This document shows, in pieces, positions 49,109 to 58,507 of a stretch of 64,000 nucleotides of DNA. Position 1 is the stretch's first letter; each line of letters opens with the position of its first letter. The stretch lies in assembly GCA_963575745.1 (NCBI GenBank), contig CAUYUJ010000174.1, forward strand, positions 34,079 through 98,078, given 5' to 3'. The position numbers and the translations under genes were made by a program. Below the pieces are notes generated by a model. The model searched no databases. It was not told where the DNA came from and saw nothing but the letters and a program-made list of their open reading frames with translations. This stretch comes from Prorocentrum cordatum. Its lineage: Eukaryota > Sar > Dinophyceae > Prorocentrales > Prorocentraceae.

Positions 49109-49599
49109 GCGTACGAGAGACGTCCCGATCCCAAGCGGAAGCCGCCCGCCTAGAGGCGAGCACGGCTCAGCGGCGGAGTAACCTCGAAAACCGCCCACTG
49201 GTGCTGCACGGAGCCGTCGTGCACAGCCGTTACTTCGATCGCGGAGCCGGGGGGAGGAGGTGAGAGGCAATGCAGAAGCAGGAACACGGCACAGGAGCAA
49301 CGGACAAGCAGATGAAAAGACATACATCTGCCTAGCACCACGCTTCGCTTGCAAGAGATGCGCGGTGGAAAGGGGGGCTGAGAGCTGGACAGAACGACTG
49401 AAAGCGGGAACCAGGGCAGGGAACTCGCACCAAACAAATTGCAACCACCCGAAAGGAAGAAGCTGTCTACTGGGCGTCACTGTGTGAGGTGTAGCTATCA
49501 GGGGGGAATCAGGACCTCGGGGCGGCTCAGAAGTAAGTAGCCCCAGCAGGGCCATCGTGCCCTTCATCCTCAGAGCTAGCCGTATCGCCGTACAAATTT
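49109..49599. other. Spacer, no gene recognised
   Basis: No repeats matching other parts of the window and no recognisable coding frame. Confidence 0.4.
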
Positions 49600-49763
49600 G
49601 AAGGGCCCCAAGGACACACAAATAAATACACACAAATAAAATAATTCTCTATATTTTCCTACATTTTCTGGGTTTTTGTCTTCCCCCCCACTTCCCATAT
49701 TTTCCCATATTTTCTGGGGGATCGAGGATTAATTGTGTCTGTGTGTTTCTTTTCCTCCTGAAA
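49600..49763 (+). repeat. Family B AT-rich dispersed repeat, copy 4
   Basis: GGACACACAAATAAATACAC ... TAATTGTGTCTGTGTGTTTC, as in copies 1-3. Confidence 0.87.
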
Positions 49764-49779
49764 ATTGCCAACCACAGAG

Positions 49780-50590
49780 GGAGACGAGGGGCATGGGTGA
49801 CGCACGTCGTGGTGCGCCAGATCCTGCACCTCGCATTTCGGGGGCAAGGCTCTCTCGCATCACTACCACTCGTTCCATTATCCTCATCACTGATGTCGAC
49901 CCCAAAGAGTCAGGGTCGGTTGGTGACGAGGTGGAGCAGGCCCCCAGAACCAAAGAGAGTTCAATTGCCCCAAACGGGTACCCGTTTCTTGCGAGCTTCA
50001 GCCGGCTTGGCCAGACAAAGAGAGCGGATGGCCACAGCAACCAGGGAACGCAAGTGCCCAGCATGAGCGATCCCGCCCCGTTCACGGGCAAGGTTGAAAG
50101 TCTGGTACACCACATACAGCGTCTCGAAGTGCGCCACATCGGGCTGCCCGAGGCCAAGACGAGAGGCCAAACACGCGGGGAGCGTCTCTTGAGGCCAGAA
50201 CTCACATCACGATCGGGGTGAGGGCACATCAGAAAGTCGTGAGCAAGTCTACCAGGGCTGCTGCATCCAAAACGACACTTTTAGCAGACCCCCAGGGTGA
50301 AGAATTCTCGAAGAGGTAAGCCAATCGTTGTTCCAGGGACGGGCCGTCGCCAAGGCCCGACACTGGCGGGTAAGACACAGCAGCTGCCGCAGAGCCTCCC
50401 ACGGCACTCGGCCCAGAAGGGGCACGTAGTCAGTGGGCAGACCCGACGAGCGAGCGACGAATCGCAAATCCTGGCGCTCCCTCCGCGACGAGACGGCGGA
50501 TCCGAGCAGCAGCGGCAGCACCTCGGGGGCGGGGGCGTCGATCTTCATATCTGAGCTCCTCTTGAATGGCTTCCCGCGCATGCTGAATCC
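49780..50590 (-). pseudogene. Fragment of another LINE ORF2 C-terminal region
   Basis: Two minus frames supply LRQLLCLTRQCRALATARPW (50390) and, after a shift near 50270, KCRFGCSSPGRLAHDFLMCP with PHPDRD (50240). The last is a C-x3-C...H...C zinc knuckle like those after RT in LINEs. Downstream, DVAHFETLYVVYQTFNLARE and HLRSLVAVAIRSLCL look like the helical segment that often ends such proteins. It lies downstream of the L3 3' end, separated from it by TCC-rich sequence, so it is probably a different copy or family. Confidence 0.5.
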
Positions 50591-50624
50591 ACTCTGATGG
50601 CCCCGTTTTCCTCCACCACCACCA

Positions 50625-50705
50625 CCACCATGAGTTGGAGGGGGAGGGGGTCCTCCCCCTCCTCCTCCACCTCCTCCACCTCCTCCTCCTCCTCTTGCCT
50701 CTTGC
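50625..50705 (-). repeat. CACCAC and (TCC)n array, L3 3' flank
   Basis: CCACCA units, then a GGAGGGGGAGGGGGTCCTCC palindrome, then TCC/ACC repeats to 50696. In L3 sense this is a GGA array just beyond the end of ORF2. Confidence 0.85.
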
Positions 50706-50752
50706 CTAACCGCGCGCCAAGCTCCTCTGACAGGTGGCGCTGGAGAGCTGGA

Positions 50753-51451
50753 CTAGAGCTCTGGGAAGACTACTGCACGTGGTGGGCCAACGTCTTCTGG
50801 CTGGGGCCACTGACTGTCATCTTTTGGGAGCTCCCCTCGTTCGAGGGTCTCGATGATTCTCCTGCCATGGGTAGACAAGGCGCACCTTTGCGAGCACGTC
50901 TGGCTCAACTTCTGGAAAGACACTGACCCCGCCCCACCACAGGACCTGCACCAAAAGAACCCCCTGAAGGTCATGAGCTGGTGGGACATGTGGATCTGGG
51001 CGGGAAAACCTCTGCGCTGTTGGTCCAGCCAAACGGGTCGGGGACAAGCAGAGGACGGGGAAGAGAGGCAGCGGGTGTAACGGAGCCTGCCTCGTACATC
51101 ACGCTGCACAGCATGGGCGGACGACTGCACGGCGGCCTGGGACGACTCCGTCCGAGCCTGCGCCCTGCGCTTGGCCTCGTGCTGTCTGTCCATCTTGGCG
51201 CTGGCTCCGTGGACCTCGGGAGCCTGGCGCGCTACATGATCTGCGACTGCCAGTAGGTGGGCCTGAACGCTCGCCGCCAGATCATCAATTCCAAAAATTT
51301 CTGCCAGGTCCTCCTGCGGCTGTTGGGCTGCTCTCGATCCCTCCTCAGCACAAAGGTCAGCCACCCTATTGGCTAGCCAACTGGCTGGGGGAACCTGGGC
51401 ACTCGTTGCCTGCTCAGGGGACTGGTGAGAAGAGATTTTCTCTACCGACAC
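50753..51451 (-). pseudogene. L3 RNase H end and C-terminal Cys module
   Basis: WLANRVADLCAEEGSRAAQQ gives the last acidic residue of RNase H. A long helical linker follows, then GFFWCRSCGGAGSVSFQKLS and QTCSQRC. The latter matches the L4 terminus (LWCRRCGCWKVRASRKFKEQC) and is probably a zinc-binding end domain. It stops at 50753, about 50 bp before the microsatellite. Confidence 0.72.
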
Positions 51452-51460
51452 ATCACAGCC

Positions 51461-51709
51461 CTAGGCCAAACTCCAAAAGGTGCCCCAGAGCCTCTGATTT
51501 GCTGAATGTTGTCCGCTGGGGCCCTTGCGGATTCCATCCACAACGCTCTGGGCGTCAAAGACAAAATGAACGGGGCCTCTAGTTCTTCGAAGGGCCCCCA
51601 CTGTTGCCAACAACTCGGCTATCGGCACTGACTGCTTCCAGTAGTCAACTGGCCCGAAGGCCCAAGCAATCACTTCCCACCCTCTGAGGATGGAAAAACC
51701 CACCCGCAC
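51461..51709 (-). pseudogene. L3 RNase H, middle part
   Basis: AFGPVDYWKQSVPIAELLAT and VHFVFDAQSVVDGI carry the catalytic Glu (PIAELL) and second Asp (VFDAQS). The first Asp is in KYHADFRVRRCGWVF at about 51740 in a neighbouring frame, and the fourth is in the next fragment. The D-E-D-D set exists but spans several frames. Confidence 0.72.
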
Positions 51710-52547
51710 CGACGGACCCGAAAATCAGCATGATACTTGCCTCCTGAACCGCTGGTTGCTACGATGGTGGCGTGGTCCAAAGAGACTACCTCCTGCTGGG
51801 CAAGTTCCCCCCCCCCACCTGGGGCCGCCCCTGGATCGGGCGGGTCGCGAACGGGTATACCCACAGGACTGGCACTAGTCCTCGGAGCCAGAAACAGGGG
51901 TGTTCCAGGATTCCCTCTTTTGCTTGGCTGGCAAGCTCTCCATGCAGCCCCTCCAGGGCCGCATTTCCTGGACACTCCCAGAACTGGTGAACAAAAAAGC
52001 GTTTCTTGTTCTGCTCCACATCTTGGGCAGGCTGGACTGGTCCACGTGGGGCGGCGGGGATGTCTGACGGCCTCTGAACCTTCCTCCAAGGGCTCAAAAA
52101 GCGCCTCTGGGGGCTCAGGCCACGCCTGCTCTTCCTCCCACTGGGCCTGCTCCAACATCTGCTCAAAAGATAAAAACCCGTCCTCATCTCCCTCCTGCCC
52201 CTCATCCCTGGCCTGATAGACTGCATTGGCTTGCGGGCCAGGGGTGCCTGACTCCTGCGCCTCCACTGGCTCAAGTGGCTGGGCCCTGGGGGATGAGGGC
52301 GAATTGAAGGATGTCTGAGGGTGGCGCGTCGCCCCCCCCCAAACCTGCGACTGGCTGGCCACAAAGCTCCTGCCATGACCATCCGAAACACTCCTAGCTG
52401 GTCATGCCTGCCTTCTTTGCGGAGCTGTCTCATGCGGCACTTCTCCGTGAACAGGTCAGGGCTATGCTCCAGGCCCTTGCCTTGGTAGTGCTTGGCGGCC
52501 GACAACCACGCTTGTTGATCCAGAGCCCCATAAAGCTCAAAATCCAC
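51670..52547 (-). pseudogene. L3 zinc knuckle and linker before RNase H
   Basis: Two overlapping minus frames share the signal. One has TSPACPRCGAEQETLF; the other has RFFVHQFWECPGNAALEGLH and EHPCFWLRGLVPVLW. Together they equal the L4 stretch CPLCGDHHCDDYHKFWGC...ACLWLRGLIPAGL, so an indel lies between CPRCG and HQFWEC near 52020. Confidence 0.72.
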
Positions 52548-52712
52548 GATTCGCTCTGGGTCATCAAGCTCTAGGTTGAGATGGCCCCCGTCCTGATTGA
52601 TCCATTCTCACGGCGAGACCGCCGAGAAACCTAAATCCTGCAGGGCCGCTACCGTTCCTGAGAGGGTGCCTTTAACTCGCTGCCAGCGCGAATGGGACGA
52701 TTCCAGCCCCGC

Positions 52713-53840
52713 CTACGCTTTGCGCCAGGCGATCTGCACCGCTGAGCGCCGGTCTCTAAGCAGCTCTGGCAGCATGGCAATCCATTCTCGAAAAAGTCTC
52801 AGTCTTTCAAAAACCAACGGGTCCTGGTGGGCCGAGGGGAAGGACGTTCGAATCGTGGTCGTCGCGCACCCTCCTTCCTTTCGGCCAACCATCCCACTGA
52901 CTTGAGCTCTCATTTTAAAAAGCTGGAACGGGCCAATGCCTTGGCTCTCAAGACCAGAGGAGGCCTGGGGAAGGTACCCCGTCTTGACTAACGCCACTCC
53001 TAATCTGGATGTTTTGGCGATGCGCTTAATCATTTGTCCTCGGTCGTGGCTGGCCTGCATCCTCTTTTTTCCCGCGCCAATGCTTCTACGATGCGAGGTG
53101 CCATCGATCCCGAGGTCCTTGACGAATTGACTATGTTTCAAATCTATCCTGTCTTCCTGAAGCCTGGTCCTGATGGCCGCCGCGACCCTAGGGGGATTCG
53201 AAACCACCTTGCTTTTGACCGAGATGGTGAGCCCCAGGGAGGCGCAGCGCTGGAAAAAAAACTTCACTGCGGCTGCCGCGCATTCCACTACAACGCTCTC
53301 TTTACCTATGGCGGACTGCGTGATGTCGTCAACCCAGCTCTGGACTTCGACTGGCCTAAAAGATGCTTGCATCTCACTGAGCATCTGCCACAAGGCCAGA
53401 CGCGAGATGTCGACACTCTGAGAACACCCAGCCAAGAGGCCTCTGAAAGCCTGCAGGGGATCCGAGACCACCCCATTCTCTTGGCACCTACGGGGCCCAA
53501 AATGGAGGCTGAGGCCGAGGAAAAGGTGGGTCAGTGGGTACCCGACTGCTGCACCTACCTGCCAGAGTTGTTCGGGATCCAGGGTGTCGTAGAATTTCTC
53601 CAGATCCCACAACACTTCGCACCAGGCAAAACCCTGCAGAGAGACGACCTCCAGCCTAGTCTGCCTGAGGAGGGCCGCTCTGAGACAGCTGGGTCCCGCT
53701 ACTGCTTTATCCCAGAACTGCACGTGCTTTTCCGACCAGTCTGCTACATGCCATCTGCGAATGCGCGACCATACTCTGCATGGCGCTTGGGTTAAATTTA
53801 TTGGCCTGTCTGCCTCCTCGGTCTTATACATTAACTGCAC
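52713..53840 (-). CDS. L3 reverse transcriptase, palm and thumb
   Basis: 375 codons with RT motif A (VLWDLEKFYDTLDPEQLW), motif B (FRGLLAGCSQSVDISR), motif C (QSWVDDITQSAIG, codons near 53325) and a basic thumb (GKKRMQASHDRGQMIKRIAK). The spacing and wording (DLEKFY, LAGC, WVDD) are shared with L4, which defines clade II. A conserved RPINLTQAPCRVWSRIRR start corresponds to the RPITPTTSLYRL segment of L4. The Met is internal; the fingers are encoded just upstream in another frame. Confidence 0.85.
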   Translation of the reverse strand: MQLMYKTEEADRPINLTQAPCRVWSRIRRWHVADWSEKHVQFWDKAVAGPSCLRAALLRQTRLEVVSLQGFAWCEVLWDLEKFYDTLDPEQLWQVGAAVGYPLTHLFLGLSLHFGPRRCQENGVVSDPLQAFRGLLAGCSQSVDISRLALWQMLSEMQASFRPVEVQSWVDDITQSAIGKESVVVECAAAAVKFFFQRCASLGLTISVKSKVVSNPPRVAAAIRTRLQEDRIDLKHSQFVKDLGIDGTSHRRSIGAGKKRMQASHDRGQMIKRIAKTSRLGVALVKTGYLPQASSGLESQGIGPFQLFKMRAQVSGMVGRKEGGCATTTIRTSFPSAHQDPLVFERLRLFREWIAMLPELLRDRRSAVQIAWRKA

Positions 53841-53849
53841 TATGTTGAC

Positions 53850-54200
53850 TCAAATCTGCTCTGGCCAGCACAGATTTCTCTCCACGAGGTTGGAGAGGAA
53901 AGTGAGGTGGATGAGGCCTTCATGCGGAAGCTGTCGCCACCATCGGGGGTTGGTGCGATCCGCTCCCATTCCTATGACCGGCCGAAAACACTTGAGTCCC
54001 TCGCTAACCTCGTCACATGTTATGGGGTCCAGGGTCAGGCTATGCTTCTTGGCGGCTCGGCGAGAGTCCTTCCACCAAGCCTGCTCTGTTGGTGGCCCTT
54101 TCCCTTTCCCCAGAAAAGTAAGCCAACATTCACCTTTAGCTTGGATATTCTGGAGCGGGTCCGAAATTGTGTGTCCACACTGGTCCTGAATCCTAGACAA
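53850..54200 (-). pseudogene. L3 reverse transcriptase, fingers
   Basis: CDEVSEGLKCFRPVIGMGADRT followed by NPRWWRQLPHEGLIHLTFLSN is the RT finger region (compare EEVLKAIRSFPGHSATGMDQW in L4, given here in part). It ends at WPEQI, nine bases before the palm frame begins. Confidence 0.7.
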
Positions 54201-54508
54201 TTCTCGCTATGGGGTTCCCCAGAGCTTGGCGTGGCGGTGGACCGCTCCTGCTCCTTTCTTTAAACTGGCCTGCACTCATTCCTTGAAACATCGTGAGCTC
54301 TCATGGAGAAAATGGGACTCAATGCGACGCACAGCCGCATCGACCCTCTGGGGCCAAACCTTCAGCTGCGCCTCTCCGGGGCCCCCGAGGATGCCAAAAT
54401 TCCCATGGAGCTTGCTGATTAAATGCTTGTCGGACTCACCTTTTAAAACTGCTGGCCGCGTGCGCAAATCTCCTACTGTGATCGCGATCGCCCCCACCGC
54501 CCCCGCCA

Positions 54509-55666
54509 TCAAACTAGACCCCCCCCCCGTTCCCCCAGGCCCAGCAGCGCGTGCAAACGCGCCTGCAGGCCAGACCAGTGAGAGAGCGAGTTAGTTTGCG
54601 CCAACCACCCTGTGGGCTTCGTGGCTATCAGGTGCACTAGGCGAGATTCAGGGCAAAAACCTCTGCACGCGTCGGCCTCAGGCCGTCTGTCGGGCTGTCT
54701 GCTGAGCAGCAGATCCTCCGCCGCCAGCGCGAACTCCATGTACACACAGTCGACTGAGTCCATCGCCTTGTCCCGCAGCTGCGGGTGCTCCATGCCATTG
54801 GCTGCCCTGTCCTGCACGTTCTGCAGGTGGTAGCTCCAAGGGCGGTCTGGTCCGTTGGCGTCCAACACTGGCGTCGGTTGAACCAGGATCCTCTGCATGA
54901 CTAAATCTGGCGCACAGAGCAGTTCCCCCACTATGCCGTAGTGTGGTGCCGCCCATGGCCCCACCTTGTCCCATGACAGTTTGATCAGGCCACTGATCTT
55001 CTCCGACACCAGGCAGTAGTCGATTACTCTGTGGCCTCCCGGTTGTGGGTCGTCTGGTCGTCGCCATATTCCACTGAGAAAAGTGGGCAGGCTTAAACCT
55101 GCCATCTCCGTCTCTGTCATAGTCCAATCCACCATGATGATGTAGGGTAAGCCTTTGGTCCGCACGTATGAGGCCATGCCGTTGATCGCGTCAATGTTCG
55201 GCCCTGCCAGGCCCGCGCCCACTGCCAAATACATTGCAACGAAAATGGCTTCCATGCCCTTTGTGCGAACCGTCACTGCCGTCCATTGTGCTCGTTCCTG
55301 GCCGTAGTCGATAACTCCCTTCCAAGCCAGCTGCTTCTGGACCTGGAGCCATGCCCCGCCGTGTCCACGCACTCCTTGACCTGCCGCGGCTGCGGCGGGG
55401 ATGGCCTTGGTGGCCCAACCCAGCTTGGGCAACTTCTTCTTAGCTTCATTCAATTTCTTGCCCGACAGGTGATGCTCGGCCACCCCGATGACGTGGGCCC
55501 TGTGGAGAGGGCCCCCCTCCCGCTTGATGTAGCTGAGGCCCTTCTCGTTCCAGCTGGTGACGTTGCTGAGATAGAAAAGGAGCGGGGTGCGGACCGAAGC
55601 GGATGACCTGGTCGCTGACGTTCCTGTGTCCTCTTCTCCGCGGCCTGGCGGAGTGAGTCTAGCCAA
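54509..55666 (-). CDS. L3 endonuclease with degenerate active-site motif
   Basis: 386 codons of an EEP-type endonuclease: LLFYLSNVTSWNEKGLSYIK, then VIGVAEHHLSGKK (catalytic Glu), YIIMVDWTMTETEM where L4 has FIIGGDWNMTGKQL, VIDYCLVSEKISGLI, and APHYGIVGELL (His). The GGDWN motif has become MVDWT, losing the Asn that helps bind the phosphate or metal, so cleavage activity is doubtful. The frame is the same as ORF1, separated by stops in 55670-55838. Overall similarity to the L4 domain is high. Confidence 0.83.
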   Translation of the reverse strand: MARLTPPGRGEEDTGTSATRSSASVRTPLLFYLSNVTSWNEKGLSYIKREGGPLHRAHVIGVAEHHLSGKKLNEAKKKLPKLGWATKAIPAAAAAGQGVRGHGGAWLQVQKQLAWKGVIDYGQERAQWTAVTVRTKGMEAIFVAMYLAVGAGLAGPNIDAINGMASYVRTKGLPYIIMVDWTMTETEMAGLSLPTFLSGIWRRPDDPQPGGHRVIDYCLVSEKISGLIKLSWDKVGPWAAPHYGIVGELLCAPDLVMQRILVQPTPVLDANGPDRPWSYHLQNVQDRAANGMEHPQLRDKAMDSVDCVYMEFALAAEDLLLSRQPDRRPEADACRGFCPESRLVHLIATKPTGWLAQTNSLSHWSGLQARLHALLGLGERGGGLV

Positions 55667-55837
55667 TGTCCCACTCGCGGCGGAACAAGTTCCTGGGCCC
55701 TCTTCTCCCTGGGGAGCGAGCGTGGCCTTGGTCCTCGGAGCAGGGCCGCCTGGAGGCCTCGGAGCCTGAGCTGCCCTGCACGGCCTGCCCTGGCCCCTCA
55801 GCGTCCTGGGGGGGCCCTATAGTACGGAGTCGTAGCG

Positions 55838-57007
55838 CTAGAGTCGCCGTAGCCGCTTCGCCTGCCCCTGGAACAGCGCAACGATCGCTGCGGCCCACTG
55901 ATCTTCCGACACCTCCGAGCCCCAGCTGGACATGAGCTCGCGGACTCGCTTGTTGGTCCCGCCATCGTCGAGGTTCTGGGCTGGTTCGGAGTCCTCCTCC
56001 ACGCGGGCGTCTCCCTCAACAGCGCCCCCACCATGGCCAGCAGGATGAAGGCCGTCACCATGCACATCGCGCTGGCCCCCAGCGCGATCCGAGACCTGCT
56101 CCGTGTACCCCTTGAGCTTGTCGAGGGAAGCTTTGAAGGCCTCCGCGTCTCCTTCAGCTGAGCCACCTCCCCCACCTGGCTCACCAGGTGCCAGCAGCTT
56201 GCTGACGAGCTCGGAGAGCTTGGCCACCTCGTCCCAGACTGCTGGCGGGGCCTGGGTCGGGGGTGGCTCCGCGCTGGCTGCCCCCACACGCTGGACCGCC
56301 GTTCGCCTGGCCTCCTCGAGCTCCTCCTGCGCCTCCCGCAGGGCCTCATGGGCCTTCATGCACTCCAGAGCTGCTTCGCGAGCAGCCTCCTCGGCACTGG
56401 AGACTCGCTGCGTGGCCTGGAACACTTTGTTCTGGGCCTTGGCGACCTGGGGCGGCAGGTCCGTGTGCTGTCTGGGGTCCTGCAGGCATGCAGCTCTGAG
56501 CTTGCGGCGGAAGACCAACTTGTCGCGCTGGCTCTGGGACAAGCAGGCGGCGCCGATCTGGAACTCCTTATCGCCCATGGCGAGCCAGAACTCCGTCTGC
56601 CGCTCATCGAGCTGCTCATCGAGTTGCGGCTGCGCCGCTGCACCTCCTTGTCCCCCTCCATTATTCTGGTAGTTCGTGTCCTTGCCGCAGCCCTTGCCGT
56701 GCCCCCTGCCGAAGCCGCCCTGCCCGCTGGAGTCGCGCCATGATGCTCCGCGTAGGCGCTGCTGGCGATTCCACTGGCCCTGCAGCGGTGGTGGCGGTCG
56801 GTTTGAGGCTGGCACTGGCCCCTGTGGGTTGTATCCTCCACAGTTGAAGCACCTCTGCTTATTACCACGGTTCCATGCATTGCGCTGCCGACAGCCCCAG
56901 CCCACCATTGCACGCGGTGTCTGGGGAGTGGGCCCACTGAAAACTCTTGGGACGAAATGGTTGCGGGCGAGGCCGCGAACCTCTGGCCACGAGACTCGCG
57001 GGGACAA
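55838..57007 (-). CDS. L3 ORF1, zinc-knuckle-like and coiled-coil protein
   Basis: 389 codons. The first Met (57007) gives MSPRVSWPEVRGL; a second at 56908 (MVGWGCRQRN) lies just before the Cys motif RCFNCGGYN and may be the real start. Gly/Arg-rich sequence (GFGRGHGKGCGKD) suggests RNA binding. A coiled coil follows (AREAALECMKAHEALREAQE, ELEEARR). The C-terminus ends SEDQWAAAIVALFQGQAKRL. The end region (56080-55960) changes character (Gly/His-rich), so an indel may lie there. Confidence 0.75.
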   Translation of the reverse strand: MSPRVSWPEVRGLARNHFVPRVFSGPTPQTPRAMVGWGCRQRNAWNRGNKQRCFNCGGYNPQGPVPASNRPPPPLQGQWNRQQRLRGASWRDSSGQGGFGRGHGKGCGKDTNYQNNGGGQGGAAAQPQLDEQLDERQTEFWLAMGDKEFQIGAACLSQSQRDKLVFRRKLRAACLQDPRQHTDLPPQVAKAQNKVFQATQRVSSAEEAAREAALECMKAHEALREAQEELEEARRTAVQRVGAASAEPPPTQAPPAVWDEVAKLSELVSKLLAPGEPGGGGGSAEGDAEAFKASLDKLKGYTEQVSDRAGGQRDVHGDGLHPAGHGGGAVEGDARVEEDSEPAQNLDDGGTNKRVRELMSSWGSEVSEDQWAAAIVALFQGQAKRLRRL

Positions 57008-57061
57008 AACCTGACACGCCTCAATCTCTCGAGCGAGGTTGGGAAGTCCAGGAGCAGGCCA

Positions 57062-57083
57062 CTTGAGCCAAAATGGCTACGGC
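57062..57083 (-). other. Complete DinoSL spliced-leader copy at the L3 5' end
   Basis: All 22 positions of the dinoflagellate spliced leader are present on the minus strand: G at the degenerate first position, then CCGTAGCC, ATTTTGGCTCAAG. Chance occurrence of the 21 fixed bases in 64 kb is negligible. It lies 54 bp upstream of the ORF1 frame. The first base abuts CCTCCTCC repeats. It shows the element was copied from a trans-spliced mRNA, or that it encodes SL sequence as its own 5' end. Confidence 0.97.
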
Positions 57084-57150
57084 CCTCCTCCTCCTCCTCC
57101 TCCTCCTCCTCCTGCCTCTCCTCCTCCTCTTCCTCCTCCTCCACCTCCTT
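57084..57150 (-). repeat. (TCC)n microsatellite, L3 5' flank
   Basis: TCC repeats directly after the SL copy, with a CTGCCTCTCC interruption. Confidence 0.94.
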
Positions 57151-57447
57151 CCCCCCTCCAACTTGTGGTGGTGGTGGTGCTGGAAGACAGGCCCATCGCA
57201 CTCATCATCGTCCTGGTTGAGGATCCCACCGGTGCTCTCCACGAGCGCAGGGGGCTGCCCAGAAGCGCGGAGGCATGCAAACCCGATCCATGGCCTCGAG
57301 CGGGACAGCATTGAAGAGCCCGTCGCCGACCTCCCTGTTGCCAACAAATAGCTAGCCCGCGCGCACACCTCGTGCTACGGGAAGGCGACAAAAACTTTGA
57401 GGATGTGCACGAGGCTGAGCGATGGACAGCAGCGGCGGCGTGAAGGG
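57151..57447. other. Spacer between head-to-head LINEs
   Basis: About 300 bp of non-repetitive sequence between the L3 and L4 flanking arrays, starting with a short GTGGTGGTGG run. No gene recognised. Confidence 0.5.
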
Positions 57448-57502
57448 GGGAGGAGGAGGAGGAGGAGGAGGAGGAGGAGGAGGAGGAGGAGGAGGGGGAG
57501 GA
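57448..57502 (+). repeat. (GGA)n microsatellite, L4 5' flank
   Basis: 55 bp of GGA repeats ending at the truncated SL of L4. Confidence 0.94.
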
Positions 57503-57510
57503 GGCTCAAG
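57503..57510 (+). other. Truncated DinoSL tail at the L4 5' end
   Basis: GGCTCAAG, the last eight bases of the spliced leader, sits exactly between (GGA)n and the element. An 8-mer is weak evidence by itself; the full-length SL at the same place in the related L3 makes it convincing. Confidence 0.7.
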
Positions 57511-57559
57511 CTTGCCTTCTCGGTCAGGTCCGAGGAGCTAGGGCCCAAGCCTTTCTTTT

Positions 57560-58507
57560 TTGCAGAGCGCCAAGTCCACCAGCCGCTCGCCCCACAATAT
57601 GGGGTGGACTTGGAATCAGACCCAGTCACGCCCCAAGAACTGCCGCCCATATGTGGTTTGCACGTCCTGTGGCGCCTGGCAGTACACTTCCAAGGCCAAG
57701 AAGAAAGTCTGGTGCAAGTGCGGCGAGCCCTTCCACATCCCCGACGCTGGTGGTAAAAGCACCCAGCCCAGTCAGGCGAACGAGAAGGGCGCGCCGCAGG
57801 ACCAAGATATGAAGTCCATCCTCACTGCGATCCTGGGGGTGCTCAGTGACGCCCAGAAGCAGGAGCTCGGGCCCGCCGCCCAGTCAGCAGCGGCGCTCGT
57901 GACAGAGAAGAAGCCCGCCCCCGCCGCAGCTGCAGTGGCAGCTCTCCAGCGGGTGCGGCAGCACGAGAAGAAAGTTGCAGAACTTGATATCCACGTACAG
58001 GAGTTGGAGACCCAGCTCCAGGCCGCCAAGGATGACCGCGCCAAGGTAACCATTGAGTTGCAGGAGGCGCGCCAGCAGTTCGAGGCGGCCAGCCAGCAGG
58101 CCACCGCCCAGTGGGGCGCCGCCGCCGCGGCCGAGGACGCCATGGAGGAGGACGAGGAGGCGGCGCCCAAGGCGGCCCCCGCGGCCGAGCAGCCCAAGGC
58201 CAGCGTCCCCGAGCTGCCGCCAGGGCTGCGCGCCGCCGTCAGCGGCCTGCAGGGCGAGGACGCCGAGCAGGCCCAGGCCTTCGTGCAGCAGCTCGAGGCA
58301 GCGACCAAGGCGGGGAAGGCACCACCGCCGAAGCGGCCGCCGCCCACGCGCCAGGGCGCCGCTGGCGGGCCCGCAGCCAGCGCAGCGGGAGGAGCGGATG
58401 ACGATGGCAGGCGTGGTCGCAAGACCGACAAGTCGCCCGTTCCCCACCGCAGCCGCAATGAGCCCAGGGGCCGTGGGGGGGCCGCAGGCGGGGGCCAGAG
58501 GGACTGA
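57560..58507 (+). CDS. L4 ORF1, Cys-motif and coiled-coil protein
   Basis: 315 codons from Met 57560; a second in-frame Met at 57599 (MGWTWNQTQS) resembles MVGWGCRQRN of L3 and may be the true start. The Cys motif VCTSCGAWQYTSKAKKKVWC with KCGEPFH (C-x2-C...C-x-C) suggests a zinc ribbon. Residues about 130-185 (KKVAELDIHVQELETQLQAA, DDRAKVTIELQEARQQ) form a coiled coil for multimerisation. An acidic stretch (AMEEDEEAA) and a basic Pro/Gly-rich tail (GRRGRKTDKSPVPHRSRNEP) follow. By analogy with LINE ORF1 it would coat the element RNA. Confidence 0.82.
   Translation: MQSAKSTSRSPHNMGWTWNQTQSRPKNCRPYVVCTSCGAWQYTSKAKKKVWCKCGEPFHIPDAGGKSTQPSQANEKGAPQDQDMKSILTAILGVLSDAQKQELGPAAQSAAALVTEKKPAPAAAAVAALQRVRQHEKKVAELDIHVQELETQLQAAKDDRAKVTIELQEARQQFEAASQQATAQWGAAAAAEDAMEEDEEAAPKAAPAAEQPKASVPELPPGLRAAVSGLQGEDAEQAQAFVQQLEAATKAGKAPPPKRPPPTRQGAAGGPAASAAGGADDDGRRGRKTDKSPVPHRSRNEPRGRGGAAGGGQRD

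Larger units (their letters stand above)
50706..57083 (-). mobile_element. LINE retrotransposon L3 (clade II), full length but decayed
   Basis: A 6.4-kb minus-strand element. ORF1 is 57007-55838, endonuclease 55666-about 54700, RT 54200-52713, zinc knuckle about 52050, RNase H 51750-51350 and terminal Cys motif about 50960. Frame changes occur between the RT, zinc and RNase H parts, and the endonuclease core motif is altered, so it is inactive. The 5' end carries a complete 22-nt spliced leader (57062-57083), directly followed by plus-strand (TCC)n. The 3' end also meets plus-strand TCC repeats, so in element sense both flanks are (GGA)n. Sequence is closest to L4. Confidence 0.92.
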
